Notes: a model not told the origin generated them from the sequence alone. A stretch of DNA of 64,000 nucleotides from Companilactobacillus ginsenosidimutans (GCF_001050475.1 NZ_CP012034.1:372001-436000), one strand, 5' to 3'. Positions 27,518 to 36,661 are shown, counted from the first letter of the stretch. Made by a program: numbers and translations.

Positions 27518-29214
27518 ATGAAGTAATGACAAAAAATATTAAAATATTTTTGATGAGTTTAATAAGTCAGAATGTTAAAAACTTTGTCATTTCACCTGGT
27601 TCACGTTCAACGCCAGTTGTTATTTTACTTGCTGAAATTGCCAAGAATAATTCCGATATTAAGTTATACATTGATGTTGATGAACGAAGTGCTAGCTTTC
27701 TTGGTATCGGATTATCAAAAAAACTGCATTTGCCCGTAGCCTTAATTTGTACCTCAGGTACAGCAGCAACCGAATATTCATCTGCTGTTGCTGAAGCAAA
27801 ACTGTCCAAAATTCCTTTAATTGTTGTTACTACTGACAGACCAATGGAACTATCTGACATTGGAGCTCCTCAAGCTATTAATCAGCAAAATCTTTATGGT
27901 GAAAATACGAAGTCATTCGTAAATTTGAATCTGCAAGATGAGGGATTGGAAGTATCAAAGTATGTCGAGTTCGAAACTCAAAGAATAGCTATGTCTGCAG
28001 TGCATGAACCAGTTGGTCCGATTCAAATTAATCTTCCTTTAAGAAAACCCTTGATGCCAAATTTGGATACAGATGATCCTTCAATTAATAAAATTCAATC
28101 ATTAGTCAAAAGAGCAGATGTTGGGGTGGATTGGCTTAAAAAATTTAATAATAAAAAAGTATTAATTATAGCAGGTCCGGAATCAAACAATTATCATAAT
28201 CAATTAATTAAACTAGCCACGGAAAAAAGGATTCCATTGATTTCAGATATTTTGTCAAATACGCGCGATGATTCTGAATACGTAGTCAACAACTTTGATC
28301 TAATCAGCAAAAAAATGAATCCCAAAAATCTTTCGGAGTATCAACCAGATGTTATTTTAAAATTTGGCGGTACATTAGTGTCTGCTCCCATTTCAAACTG
28401 GCTTTCAAGTTTGAATTCCCAAACAACCGTAGTTAATATTAATAATACTGAGTTAAATGATTATACATTAAGTACCAATGCGATTATCGATGGATCAGAA
28501 GTCGATGTCATTGACGCTATTAATAAACTCGATTTCAAAACTGACGTTTATTATTCACAGGAAATATTGAAGCTTGATCAAAAAGCTGAATCAATTAAAA
28601 ATAAATTAATTGAACAAAACTTTTCAGAAATGTCCGTTGCACAAGTAATGGATGAATCTGTGGAACCAGATTCAAATATCTTTTTGAGCAATAGTATGCC
28701 TGTTAGGGATTTTGAAAACTATTATTTCGGTACTCAAAATCGCAATATATATTGCAATCGTGGAGCAAATGGAATTGATGGAGTTACATCGTCAGCGATG
28801 GGAGTGGCAATAGATTTCCTACATAATTATTTAGTAATCGGTGATCTCGCATTTTTCCATGATATGAATGGGTTAATGATGGCAAAAAGATACAACATTC
28901 CCATTACAATCGTTGTTGTTAACAATAATGGTGGAGGGATTTTCTCGTTTTTACCTCAAGCAAAAGCTGATGAATATTTCGAAACACTATTTGGAACTCC
29001 ACAAAATATTAAAATAAAAAATGTCGCAAATTTGTATGACTTTGAATATCTAAGAGTGGAGAGTGAGAATGAATTTAAAAAAGCCCTCAGTGATTCTTCA
29101 AAGCAAAAAATAATTGAAGTTGTGAGCTCTCGTCCAGACAATGTTGCAAACCATAAGCTGCTGGAGAAACAGTTTGGTGAAGGAATTGATAAGTATGTCG
29201 AAACTAATCGTTAA
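27514..29214 (+). CDS. menD: SEPHCHC synthase
   Basis: ThDP enzyme of 566 residues that joins 2-oxoglutarate and isochorismate in menaquinone synthesis. Landmarks are FVISPGSRSTPV at the N-terminus, the ThDP glutamate region DVDERSASFLGIGL, CTSGTAATEY, and the cofactor motif IGDLAFFHDMNGL...VVNNNGGGIFSFLPQ. Length is normal. It is coupled to menF by a four-base overlap and to menH by a 20-base overlap. Confidence 0.96.
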   Translation: MNEVMTKNIKIFLMSLISQNVKNFVISPGSRSTPVVILLAEIAKNNSDIKLYIDVDERSASFLGIGLSKKLHLPVALICTSGTAATEYSSAVAEAKLSKIPLIVVTTDRPMELSDIGAPQAINQQNLYGENTKSFVNLNLQDEGLEVSKYVEFETQRIAMSAVHEPVGPIQINLPLRKPLMPNLDTDDPSINKIQSLVKRADVGVDWLKKFNNKKVLIIAGPESNNYHNQLIKLATEKRIPLISDILSNTRDDSEYVVNNFDLISKKMNPKNLSEYQPDVILKFGGTLVSAPISNWLSSLNSQTTVVNINNTELNDYTLSTNAIIDGSEVDVIDAINKLDFKTDVYYSQEILKLDQKAESIKNKLIEQNFSEMSVAQVMDESVEPDSNIFLSNSMPVRDFENYYFGTQNRNIYCNRGANGIDGVTSSAMGVAIDFLHNYLVIGDLAFFHDMNGLMMAKRYNIPITIVVVNNNGGGIFSFLPQAKADEYFETLFGTPQNIKIKNVANLYDFEYLRVESENEFKKALSDSSKQKIIEVVSSRPDNVANHKLLEKQFGEGIDKYVETNR

Positions 29215-30010
29215 TAATATTATTTATAATTATCAAAGCAACGTTATTGATCCCGCCAAGTCTACTTATGTTTTTCTGCATGGATTTTTAGGAAGTAAAA
29301 TTGATTTTCATAAACTTATAGAAGATTTTCCCGAACAATTTTTAGTTTTGGATTTATTGGGTTTTGGAGCAAATAGATTTCAAAATGTTCCACCTGAACG
29401 TTTTTTACAAAATAATCAAGTTAGTGATTTGGAAAGCATTTTTACAAAACTAAACCTCAAAAATATTAGTTTAGTAGGTTATTCAATGGGGGGAAGGCTT
29501 GCATTAGCCTATGCATTGAAATTTCCACGGCGAACCAATGAATTGATATTAGAAAGTACAACGGCTGGTATTGATGGTGATGATCAACGTAAACTAAGAA
29601 GAGAACATGATGAAAAACTAGCAGCTAGTCTTGAACAAAATGGTATAGAAAAGTTTATTGAGAATTGGGAAAATTTACCTCTGTTTGCTACTCAAAAGGA
29701 AGTTAATCCGAGTTCCTTTGAGTTTATGCATAATCAACGCATTACGCAGAACCCAATCAACGTTGCAAACTCATTGAGAAATATGGGGACTGGAAAGCAG
29801 CCCAATTACTGGCATGAGCTATCAACTCTAAGAATTCCAAAAGTTAAAATAATTGTTGGTTCTGAGGATGAAAAATTTTTAAAAATTGGCCATCGACTGC
29901 AGACCTTAATTTCGAACTCATCAGAAATAATTGTCAAAAATGCTGGTCATAACATTCATTTTGAACATCCCAACAGTTTTAAAAAAGCAATTTTTGATGA
30001 TTCTAAATAA
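29195..30010 (+). CDS. menH: SHCHC synthase, alpha/beta hydrolase
   Basis: Alpha/beta hydrolase of 271 residues that eliminates pyruvate from SEPHCHC. It shows FLHGFLGSKIDF, the nucleophile GYSMGGRLAL and a terminal histidine in NAGHNIHFEHP. The frame is open from 29141, but ATG 29195 (MSKLIVNN) has GGTGAAGGA 11 bases upstream and gives a normal N-terminus. MenB, MenC, MenE and MenA are not in the window. Confidence 0.9.
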   Translation: MSKLIVNNIIYNYQSNVIDPAKSTYVFLHGFLGSKIDFHKLIEDFPEQFLVLDLLGFGANRFQNVPPERFLQNNQVSDLESIFTKLNLKNISLVGYSMGGRLALAYALKFPRRTNELILESTTAGIDGDDQRKLRREHDEKLAASLEQNGIEKFIENWENLPLFATQKEVNPSSFEFMHNQRITQNPINVANSLRNMGTGKQPNYWHELSTLRIPKVKIIVGSEDEKFLKIGHRLQTLISNSSEIIVKNAGHNIHFEHPNSFKKAIFDDSK

Positions 30011-30093
30011 GTTTTGGTCAGATTCTTGAAAACTAATGTTATTATATTGATATTAGAAAAATCATTATTTTAGGGATAGTTAGGGGTTATTTT

Positions 30094-30915
30094 ATGATCA
30101 GTTTCATGGGGACTGACTTGGATGGTACATTACTTGATAGTCAGCAAAACATTTCAATTGAAAATATTCGCGCCATCCGTCTGGCTGTTGATGCTGGAAT
30201 TACATTTGCAATTTGTTCTGGTAGAACGCTTGATTCCGTCGCAAAGTATTTCGAAAATGATTTACAAGTACCTGGCTACAAAGTATTGCTAAATGGTGCA
30301 GTTATTTTGGATCCTAATAATCGAAAAATCAGTGATCGTCCAATGGCAAAAGCTGTGGTGGAACGACTTTTGAGTAGTGTGAATGGTTATGGTTTTAAAG
30401 CTGTTATTGACGGATTAGATTCCACATACGTAACTGATCCTGAATTAAGTGGATCAACTTATTATGGTGGTGTCAGTAAACGTAACGTTGTAGTTAGTTC
30501 AATTGATGAACTACGTAGAATCAATGACAAACCCGATTCTGTTATTTATAAAGTATGTTTTAGTGCGAGTGAAGACAGATTGTCTACTTTAACTCAAAAA
30601 ATTGAATCATTCGCTTCTATGCCAGTAGTAGTCAGTCGATCTGGGGATACCTATTACGAAATAAATTCTCTTGATTGTACTAAATTGTCAGCTCTTCAAC
30701 GAATTTCTAAGGTAGCTGGAATTCCTATTAGAGAGTTCATGTGTTTCGGGGATTATGGTAATGATCTCGAAATGATTCGTGGTGTGGGTTATGGTGTTGC
30801 CATGGATAATGCTTTACCTGAAGTAAAAAGCGTTGCTGACTTTGTGACTACAACTAATGAACAACATGGTGTAGCTTCGATAATCAATAAGGTGCTAACT
30901 GGTGAAATTAAATAG
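30094..30915 (+). CDS. Cof-type HAD hydrolase
   Basis: HAD phosphatase of 273 residues, type IIB cap. The nucleophile motif is GTDLDGTLLDS (Asp8 and Asp10), motif II is ICSGRT, and motifs III/IV are FGDYGNDLEM. These enzymes dephosphorylate sugar phosphates or similar small molecules in the cytoplasm; substrate not readable. It has its own transcript, with a terminator directly after the stop. Confidence 0.9.
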   Translation: MISFMGTDLDGTLLDSQQNISIENIRAIRLAVDAGITFAICSGRTLDSVAKYFENDLQVPGYKVLLNGAVILDPNNRKISDRPMAKAVVERLLSSVNGYGFKAVIDGLDSTYVTDPELSGSTYYGGVSKRNVVVSSIDELRRINDKPDSVIYKVCFSASEDRLSTLTQKIESFASMPVVVSRSGDTYYEINSLDCTKLSALQRISKVAGIPIREFMCFGDYGNDLEMIRGVGYGVAMDNALPEVKSVADFVTTTNEQHGVASIINKVLTGEIK

Positions 30916-30916
30916 A

Positions 30917-30951
30917 TGAAAGGTCATGTCCTAATGGATATGGCTTTTTTT
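30917..30951 (+). terminator. Terminator after the HAD gene
   Basis: GTCATGTCC-taat-GGATATGGC (two G-U pairs), flanked by A residues and followed by T7. Confidence 0.8.
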
Positions 30952-31005
30952 AATTTATTTCGAATTATTACAATAATTAGTCTATTAATAAGTATTTTTC
31001 AACAA

Positions 31006-31026
31006 TTAAAGCGTTTACGTTATAAT
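31006..31026 (+). promoter_or_regulatory. cre site overlapping the dhaK promoter
   Basis: TTAAAGCGTTTACG (31006-31019) differs from the cre consensus only at the first G and the last A. A perfect TATAAT follows at 31021-31026. CcpA bound here would block transcription. Confidence 0.75.
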
Positions 31027-31062
31027 TGAATTGTTGTAGAACTTCAATTTGAGGAGGAGCGC

Positions 31063-32055
31063 ATGAAAAAAATAATTAACAATGTTGAGAATATTGTTCC
31101 TGAAATGGTTTCTGGGTTAGTCAGATCTAATTCAGATTTGGTTGAAGAAATTCCTGGTACGACGGCAGTTGTGAGAGCAGATGCAAAATTTGCATCTGCT
31201 GATCAAGTAGGGATTGTATCTGGCGGTGGAAGTGGTCATGAACCACTCCATGCTGGATTTGTGGGTGACGGTATGCTTTCGGCAGCTGTTGCTGGTGAGG
31301 TTTTCACATCTCCTACTCCGGATCAAATTTACGAAGCAATCAAGGCGGTTGATAAAGGAAAAGGTGTGTTATTGATCGTTAAAAATTATTCTGGTGATGT
31401 CATGAATTTTGATATGGCAAAGGAAATGGCTGAGGCTGAAGATATTAAAATTGGGACAGTCATTGTCGATGATGATATATCTGTTGAAAATAGTGAGTTT
31501 ACTCAAGGAAAACGTGGAGTTGCCGGAACTGTCTTAGTAGAAAAGATTTTAGGTGCTGCCGCTCGTGCTGGAAAATCGCTCGAAGATCTCGTAAACCTTG
31601 GCAAGAGTGTTATCAATAATACTAAAACAATTGGGATTGCATTGAAGGCAGCCACTGTTCCAGCCGTTGGTCATCCAGGATTTGATTTAAAGGATGATGA
31701 AATTGAATTTGGTATTGGGATTCATAATGAACGTGGATACTCAGTTGAAAAAATTCAACCTTCAAAACAGTTATCAGAAGAATTAGTAGCTAAAATTATT
31801 GATGAATTTGATGATAAGACAGGAAAGTTTGCAGTTTTAATTAATGGAATGGGTGGAACACCACTCATGGAACAATATATTTTTGCTAACGATACTTTTG
31901 ATAATCTGAAAGCCAAAAATATTGATGTTGGATATAGTCGTGTAGGAAACATGGTTACTTCGCTTGATATGGTTGGAATCTCTTTAACGATTATGAAAGT
32001 TGAACCTCAGTGGATTGACTGGTTAAACGAACCAGCAACAACAATCGCTTGGTAG
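31063..32055 (+). CDS. dhaK: Dihydroxyacetone kinase subunit DhaK
   Basis: Binds dihydroxyacetone for phosphorylation by DhaL~ADP. The N-terminal GGGSGHEPLHAGFVGDGML motif is intact. The substrate-binding histidine, His221, aligns with E. coli His218; the context here is GIHNERGY rather than the usual GIHGEPG. Length is 330 residues. A GGAGGAG ribosome site precedes the ATG. It begins a dhaKLM operon controlled by a cre box; there is no glycerol dehydrogenase or facilitator alongside. Confidence 0.92.
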   Translation: MKKIINNVENIVPEMVSGLVRSNSDLVEEIPGTTAVVRADAKFASADQVGIVSGGGSGHEPLHAGFVGDGMLSAAVAGEVFTSPTPDQIYEAIKAVDKGKGVLLIVKNYSGDVMNFDMAKEMAEAEDIKIGTVIVDDDISVENSEFTQGKRGVAGTVLVEKILGAAARAGKSLEDLVNLGKSVINNTKTIGIALKAATVPAVGHPGFDLKDDEIEFGIGIHNERGYSVEKIQPSKQLSEELVAKIIDEFDDKTGKFAVLINGMGGTPLMEQYIFANDTFDNLKAKNIDVGYSRVGNMVTSLDMVGISLTIMKVEPQWIDWLNEPATTIAW

Positions 32056-32065
32056 GAGGGTACTT

Positions 32066-32650
32066 ATGCAATTAACATTAGATGAAGCAACAAAATGGAT
32101 TAATTCATTTGTAGAAAAAATTGAACATAATTCGGCTACTTTGAATGAGCTTGATACTGCGATTGGTGATGGTGACCATGGTACAAACATGGATCGTGGT
32201 GCCAAAGCAATTTCCGAGGCATTGTCAAAGAAGAGTCCTGAGAATTTGTCAGAATTATTAAAGACAACGGCATTTGCCATGATTCAGAAAGTTGGTGGAG
32301 CTTCAGGTCCTTTATATGGAACAGCATTGCTCGATATGTCAAAAGCTGCCAAGGAAAATGACGATTTGGCAGCACTCGTTCAAGTGGGTGCTGATGGTAT
32401 CAAACGTCGTGGACAGTCTGATGTCAAAATGAAGACTATGATTGATGTTTGGCAACCTGTTGCGGATGATTTACAAGCTGGATCATTAAGTACTGACCAA
32501 GTAACAGCTGCATTGAATTCGACTAAAGACATGGTTGCAACTAAAGGAAGGGCAAGTTATCTTGAAGAGAAATCAGCTGGCCATCTTGATCCTGGCTCAC
32601 AATCAAGTGCATACTTGTTTGAATCTTTAGTTGAAGTAATAGGAGGTTAA
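32066..32650 (+). CDS. dhaL: Dihydroxyacetone kinase subunit DhaL
   Basis: ADP-binding subunit of 194 residues that transfers phosphate to DhaK-bound dihydroxyacetone. The magnesium/phosphate motif TAIGDGDHGTNMDRGAK, GGASGPLYGTA and the C-terminal GHLDPGSQSSAYLFES are diagnostic. It lies between dhaK and dhaM with a short spacing and a GGAGGG ribosome site. Confidence 0.95.
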   Translation: MQLTLDEATKWINSFVEKIEHNSATLNELDTAIGDGDHGTNMDRGAKAISEALSKKSPENLSELLKTTAFAMIQKVGGASGPLYGTALLDMSKAAKENDDLAALVQVGADGIKRRGQSDVKMKTMIDVWQPVADDLQAGSLSTDQVTAALNSTKDMVATKGRASYLEEKSAGHLDPGSQSSAYLFESLVEVIGG

Positions 32651-32653
32651 ATG

Positions 32654-33022
32654 ATGAAGTACGGAATCGTAATCGTCTCTCATTCATCTAAAATTGCTGA
32701 AGGTGTTAGCGATTTAATTAGCCAAGCAGCACCAAGTATTTCAATCACATATGCGGGTGGAACTGATGAGAATGAGATTGGCTCTTCACTTGAAAAAATT
32801 CAATCTGCTTTTGAGAACAATACTGGTGATGAGATACTGGCATTTTATGATTTAGGAAGTTCAAAAATGAATCTCGAAATGTATATGGAAATGACTGACA
32901 AAAATGTACACAAGTATGATGTCGCATTAGTTGAAGGAGCTTATACGGCCGCAACTTTAGCTGAAATTGAATCTCCATTAGAAAATATTGAAAATAGTTT
33001 GGAACCATTGAAAATTAAATAG
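32654..33022 (+). CDS. dhaM: PTS-dependent dihydroxyacetone kinase phosphotransferase subunit DhaM
   Basis: EIIA-Man-like protein of 122 residues that takes phosphate from HPr and rephosphorylates DhaL-bound ADP. The phosphorylated histidine is His10 in KYGIVIVSHSSKIAEG. It has only the EIIA-like domain, the usual short Gram-positive form. Two adjacent ATG codons exist; I choose the second (32654), seven bases after AGGAGG. Confidence 0.93.
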   Translation: MKYGIVIVSHSSKIAEGVSDLISQAAPSISITYAGGTDENEIGSSLEKIQSAFENNTGDEILAFYDLGSSKMNLEMYMEMTDKNVHKYDVALVEGAYTAATLAEIESPLENIENSLEPLKIK

Positions 33023-33030
33023 GTACATAC

Positions 33031-33069
33031 CAAAGAGGTTGGATTAGTTAAAATCCTATCTCTTTTTTA
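33031..33069 (+). terminator. dhaKLM terminator
   Basis: AAAGAGgtTGGATT with AATCCtaTCTCTTT and a T run. Confidence 0.85.
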
Positions 33070-33188
33070 TTTGTAAAATGAAAATATTTATGAACACCAA
33101 TGCTTGAAAATTAGGCTTTTATGATTATTTATTCAAAATACTGAAAATAATATTTGTAAAATGGAAACGAAAAAATTGTGAAATCACT

Positions 33189-33216
33189 TGAAGGAAACGC
33201 TTACATAAGGTATTCT
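33189..33216 (+). promoter_or_regulatory. Lipase promoter with cre-like site
   Basis: TTGAAG (33189-33194) and TATTCT (33211-33216) are spaced 16 bases. A cre-like AGGAAACGCTTACA at 33192-33205 fills the space, with two deviations from consensus. Confidence 0.55.
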
Positions 33217-33246
33217 ATTAGTCATAGGGAAGGAGAGTATTTCACA

Positions 33247-34470
33247 ATGAAAAAGAAACCAATTTTGGCTTTATTATTTGGTCTTGTTTTTGCAATTATT
33301 GGATTTGTCGGAGCAACAAACACTACATTTGCTAGCAACGATTACCCAGTTGTTTTTGTCAATGGCTTAACAGGCTGGGGACGTGGCGAAGATGGTAATA
33401 ATTTATACTGGGGAGGTACAACAACAGATATCATTTCTGATTTGAACGCTGGGAAAACCGGTGCTAATCCAAATGCTTTGGAAGGTACTGTAAGTCCTTA
33501 CAGTTCAGATTACGATCGTGCTGTTGAACTTTATTACTACATTAAAGGTGGTACTGTTGATTATGGTCAAGTCCATTCTCAAAAATACGGTCACGCCCGC
33601 TATGGTAGAACATTCCCAGGAATCTACCCACAATGGGATGGAACTAACAAAATTCACTTGCTAGGTCACTCAATGGGTGGACAAACAGTTCGTGAATTAG
33701 ATACATTACTACGTAACGGTAGCCCAGAAGAGGTTCAAGCTACAGGTGCTGATACCGGTTCACTATTCCAAGGTGGAAAGAACTGGGTCGATTCTGTTGT
33801 CACAGTTGCTGCACCTTCAAACGGTACACCTACTGCTACAGACATGGGTAACTTACAAGTAGTAAGAAACTTACTTTATACAGGTGCCATCATGGGCGTC
33901 AAAGTTCCAAAGATTGTAATCTCAAACGATTATAAACTTGATCAATGGGGCTTAACTCGTAAACAAGGTCAATCAAGTTTGTCATTCTTGAAAGATGCTG
34001 TCCACAGTAAAGCATGGAAGACAACTGATAACTCACTTTATGATTTAACTACCAAAGGTGCTAACACAATTAACGCTAGAACTGACTTAGCTCCAGATGA
34101 ACATTACTTTACATATTCAGGTTTAGCTTCTAAGCCTAATGCATTAGGACACTATGTTCCAATCTCAACAATGAACTCCGTTGATGTTGTTGGATCAGCA
34201 TTTATCGGATCACACGGTAACGATCCTAGATGGTGGCCAAATGATGGTGAAGTTCCAGTTATTTCAGCTCAATTCCCATTAAATCAACAATCTGTTCGTG
34301 ATGATGCCGCTCCAGATACACAAACAGGTATTTGGCAATACAATGACCCTCAAAAGGGTTGGGACCACAAAGACTTTATCTTAGCTGATACTGATCAAGC
34401 TGCAAGTCTCAAGGATCCAATGATTGACTTTTACTCAGGTATTATTAACAAGTTACACGCTTTGAATTAA
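33247..34470 (+). CDS. Secreted triacylglycerol lipase, family I.5 type
   Basis: A 407-residue extracellular lipase like the Geobacillus L1/Staphylococcus group. Residues 1-29 are a signal peptide (KKK, a hydrophobic core, cleavage near TFA-SND). The catalytic triad by alignment is Ser142 (GHSMGG), Asp333 (PNDGEV) and His374 (WDHKDF). The four zinc ligands of L1 lipase appear conserved: Asp90, His110, His116 and Asp232. The open frame extends to 33178, but that part is promoter. The ATG at 33247 follows AAGGAG. A strong terminator follows. Confidence 0.92.
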   Translation: MKKKPILALLFGLVFAIIGFVGATNTTFASNDYPVVFVNGLTGWGRGEDGNNLYWGGTTTDIISDLNAGKTGANPNALEGTVSPYSSDYDRAVELYYYIKGGTVDYGQVHSQKYGHARYGRTFPGIYPQWDGTNKIHLLGHSMGGQTVRELDTLLRNGSPEEVQATGADTGSLFQGGKNWVDSVVTVAAPSNGTPTATDMGNLQVVRNLLYTGAIMGVKVPKIVISNDYKLDQWGLTRKQGQSSLSFLKDAVHSKAWKTTDNSLYDLTTKGANTINARTDLAPDEHYFTYSGLASKPNALGHYVPISTMNSVDVVGSAFIGSHGNDPRWWPNDGEVPVISAQFPLNQQSVRDDAAPDTQTGIWQYNDPQKGWDHKDFILADTDQAASLKDPMIDFYSGIINKLHALN

Positions 34471-34543
34471 TTATTTGTATTAACCTTCTTGAATTTATAT
34501 TCCAACCTCAAATATTCAATAAATATTCGTTTAGATAAATATA

Positions 34544-34588
34544 TTGCTCTGAAGATGGACCACCCCCTATCTTCAGAGCAATTTTTTA
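34544..34588 (+). terminator. Lipase terminator
   Basis: TTGCTCTGAAGAT pairs with ATCTTCAGAGCAA around a C-rich loop and is followed by T6. Confidence 0.92.
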
Positions 34589-34747
34589 TTATCACGTCAT
34601 ATATGATGTATTGGTTTAAAAAACATTAAAATTACCGAGATGTCGGCATTCGTGACCTGTTTCGTGTTAAAATAATACTATTGAAACTATCAAAAAAATA
34701 TTATTACAATATAAACAATAATTAATAAATTTAACTGGAGTATTAAA

Positions 34748-35284
34748 ATGGTCGAAGTATTTTCTGAAGGTTTCAAACAAACCAAAGAACAAATTAATAA
34801 AAGTAAGAATTCAACAGCCGAAGAATTAAATTATTTGATTGACGAGATTCCCGAAAATTGTGCATTAGTAAGTATTACTATGCGCATACCAGGTGAAATT
34901 AAAAACAATCGTTACATAAGTAGAACATTCAATGTGATCGTTGATAAATTTATGAAATTTTATTCTGTAGTTAAAGAAGTCCGTTGGGACGTAAGCACAG
35001 GTCCAGAGGCATTTTTGATTGTAGAAAAAGATCCGGGATTCTTAAAACAAGAAACAATTAAGTATGAATCAGAAGAACCTTTGGGAACGTTAGTGGATAT
35101 TAATGTATATGCCGTTGAAGATAATTCAGTTTCCCAGATCACGCGTAAGGAATTGGGACTAGAGCCAAGGAAATGTTTAGTGTGTGACAAACATGCTAAT
35201 GATTGCAAGAGAGATCACAATCATTCTGTAGAAGAAATGCGAGAAACAATTGCGAAAATAATTAATGAGAATATTACATTTTAG
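34748..35284 (+). CDS. citX: Citrate lyase holo-ACP synthase-like protein (CitX)
   Basis: Protein of 178 residues that matches the CitX family along its length: TMRIPGEIKNN, STGPEAFLIVE, EPLGTLVDINVY and the terminal RKCLVC...CKRDHNH with Cys143, Cys146 and Cys153. CitX attaches the phosphoribosyl-dephospho-CoA group to the citrate lyase acyl carrier protein CitD. No citC, citD, citE, citF or citG is in the window, so this copy stands alone between the lipase and a nucleoside transporter, with its own terminator. Its partner must be elsewhere or lost. Confidence 0.85.
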   Translation: MVEVFSEGFKQTKEQINKSKNSTAEELNYLIDEIPENCALVSITMRIPGEIKNNRYISRTFNVIVDKFMKFYSVVKEVRWDVSTGPEAFLIVEKDPGFLKQETIKYESEEPLGTLVDINVYAVEDNSVSQITRKELGLEPRKCLVCDKHANDCKRDHNHSVEEMRETIAKIINENITF

Positions 35285-35302
35285 CTTCGGATAAATTAAT
35301 TA

Positions 35303-35346
35303 AGTCAGGTGGAAAACAGCAAAGTTTTCATCTGGCTTTTTTGTTT
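35303..35346 (+). terminator. citX terminator
   Basis: GTCAGGTGGAAAAC pairs with GTTTTCATCTGGC around a short A-rich loop, then T7. Confidence 0.88.
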
Positions 35347-35449
35347 TTTACTCAATATAATAATTAAAATATACTTTTTGATTAAACTAATAACTATTTG
35401 ATGATATGATTTAAACAACTGGAGGGATTACAAAGGAGATTAAAAACGT

Positions 35450-36661
35450 ATGAATATGTATTTAGTTGTTAATATCATAGGTCTATTGGTATTTTTAGCT
35501 ATTGGGGTACTATTTTCGAAAAATAGAAAGCAAATCCAATGGAAATCTATTATCATAATGGTCGTACTTAACCTTGCATTGGCATGGTTTCTGACGAGTA
35601 TGAGTATCGGTCGTGACATTGTTTCTGGTGCTGCGGCAGGCTTCAACTGGTTAGTTCAAGTTGCTTATGTAGGTATTGAATTTGCGTTACCTAGTTGGGT
35701 TCATGTCAAGAGCATGGATTTTGTAACTAGTGCTTTACTACCAATATTGTTGATTGTTCCACTTTTTGATATTTTGACTTATATTGGTGTTCTACCATTT
35801 ATTATTAAATGGATTGGAAAAGGTTTGTCCTTTATAACTGGACAGCCCAAGTTTGAATCATTCTTTGCAGTTGAGATGATGTTTTTAGGAAATACAGAGG
35901 CGTTAGCAGTTTCTGGCCTTCAATTAAAGAAGATGAAACCAGCACGTGATGTTACGTTGGCAATGATGTCGATGAGTTGTGTCACAGCTTCAATTATTGG
36001 TGCATATATTCAGATGATGCCCGGGCAGTTTATTTTAACCGCCATTCCAATTAATATTATTAATGCAATTATAGTTACCAGTTTATTAAATCCCGTCCAT
36101 GTTGAAGCTTCAGAAGATACAGTTGCAACAATTAGCAGTACAGCCGATAACGGCAAGAAAGAACCATTTTTCTCATTCCTTGGAGATTCAATTCTTGGGG
36201 CAGGAAAACTTATATTAATTATTACAGCAAACGTTATCGCCTTTGTTGCGTTAGCAGCATTGATTGATAAAGTATTGCAACTAGTAAATCCATGGCTAAC
36301 ACTTGAACACATCTTGGGCATAATTATGTATCCATTTGCATGGTTACTAGGATTAAATAGCCACGATTCATTCCAAATGGCCCAATATATGGGAACAAAG
36401 TTAGTAACCAATGAATTCGTAGTTATGGGTAAAGTTACAGGAATAGTTAATAAGTTTGATCCGCATTTTAAAGCAGTTCTAACAGTGTTCATTACTTCAT
36501 TTGCAAACTTTTCTACATTAGGTATGATCATTGGATGTTTCAAAGGAATTGTGGACAAAGAAAAGAATGACATTATTTCCAAAAACGTTGGGTACATGTT
36601 ACTTTCAGGAATATTAGTTTCATTACTATCAGCAGCATTCGTAGGATTGTTTGTCTGGTAA
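35450..36661 (+). CDS. nupC: Concentrative nucleoside transporter NupC
   Basis: CNT-family nucleoside/proton symporter of 403 residues with about nine to ten membrane segments. Family motifs are FFAVEMMFLGNTEALAVSG, ITANVIAFVALAAL and ALTVFITSFANFSTLGMI in the substrate-binding core. AAAGGAGA lies ten bases before the ATG. It ends at a shared terminator with the esterase on the other strand. It could work with the nucleoside phosphorylase at 6.7 kb. Confidence 0.93.
   Translation: MNMYLVVNIIGLLVFLAIGVLFSKNRKQIQWKSIIIMVVLNLALAWFLTSMSIGRDIVSGAAAGFNWLVQVAYVGIEFALPSWVHVKSMDFVTSALLPILLIVPLFDILTYIGVLPFIIKWIGKGLSFITGQPKFESFFAVEMMFLGNTEALAVSGLQLKKMKPARDVTLAMMSMSCVTASIIGAYIQMMPGQFILTAIPINIINAIIVTSLLNPVHVEASEDTVATISSTADNGKKEPFFSFLGDSILGAGKLILIITANVIAFVALAALIDKVLQLVNPWLTLEHILGIIMYPFAWLLGLNSHDSFQMAQYMGTKLVTNEFVVMGKVTGIVNKFDPHFKAVLTVFITSFANFSTLGMIIGCFKGIVDKEKNDIISKNVGYMLLSGILVSLLSAAFVGLFVW

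Noticed and set aside
30094..30915. HAD protein as a fourth menaquinone gene
   Set aside because: It has a clear Cof-type phosphatase pattern, an intergenic gap of 80 bases and its own terminator; no link to the pathway is known.
36010..36597. Long minus-strand frame of 195 codons opposite nupC
   Set aside because: It is fully inside nupC in a mirror frame; composition follows from the membrane protein codons. No ribosome site.
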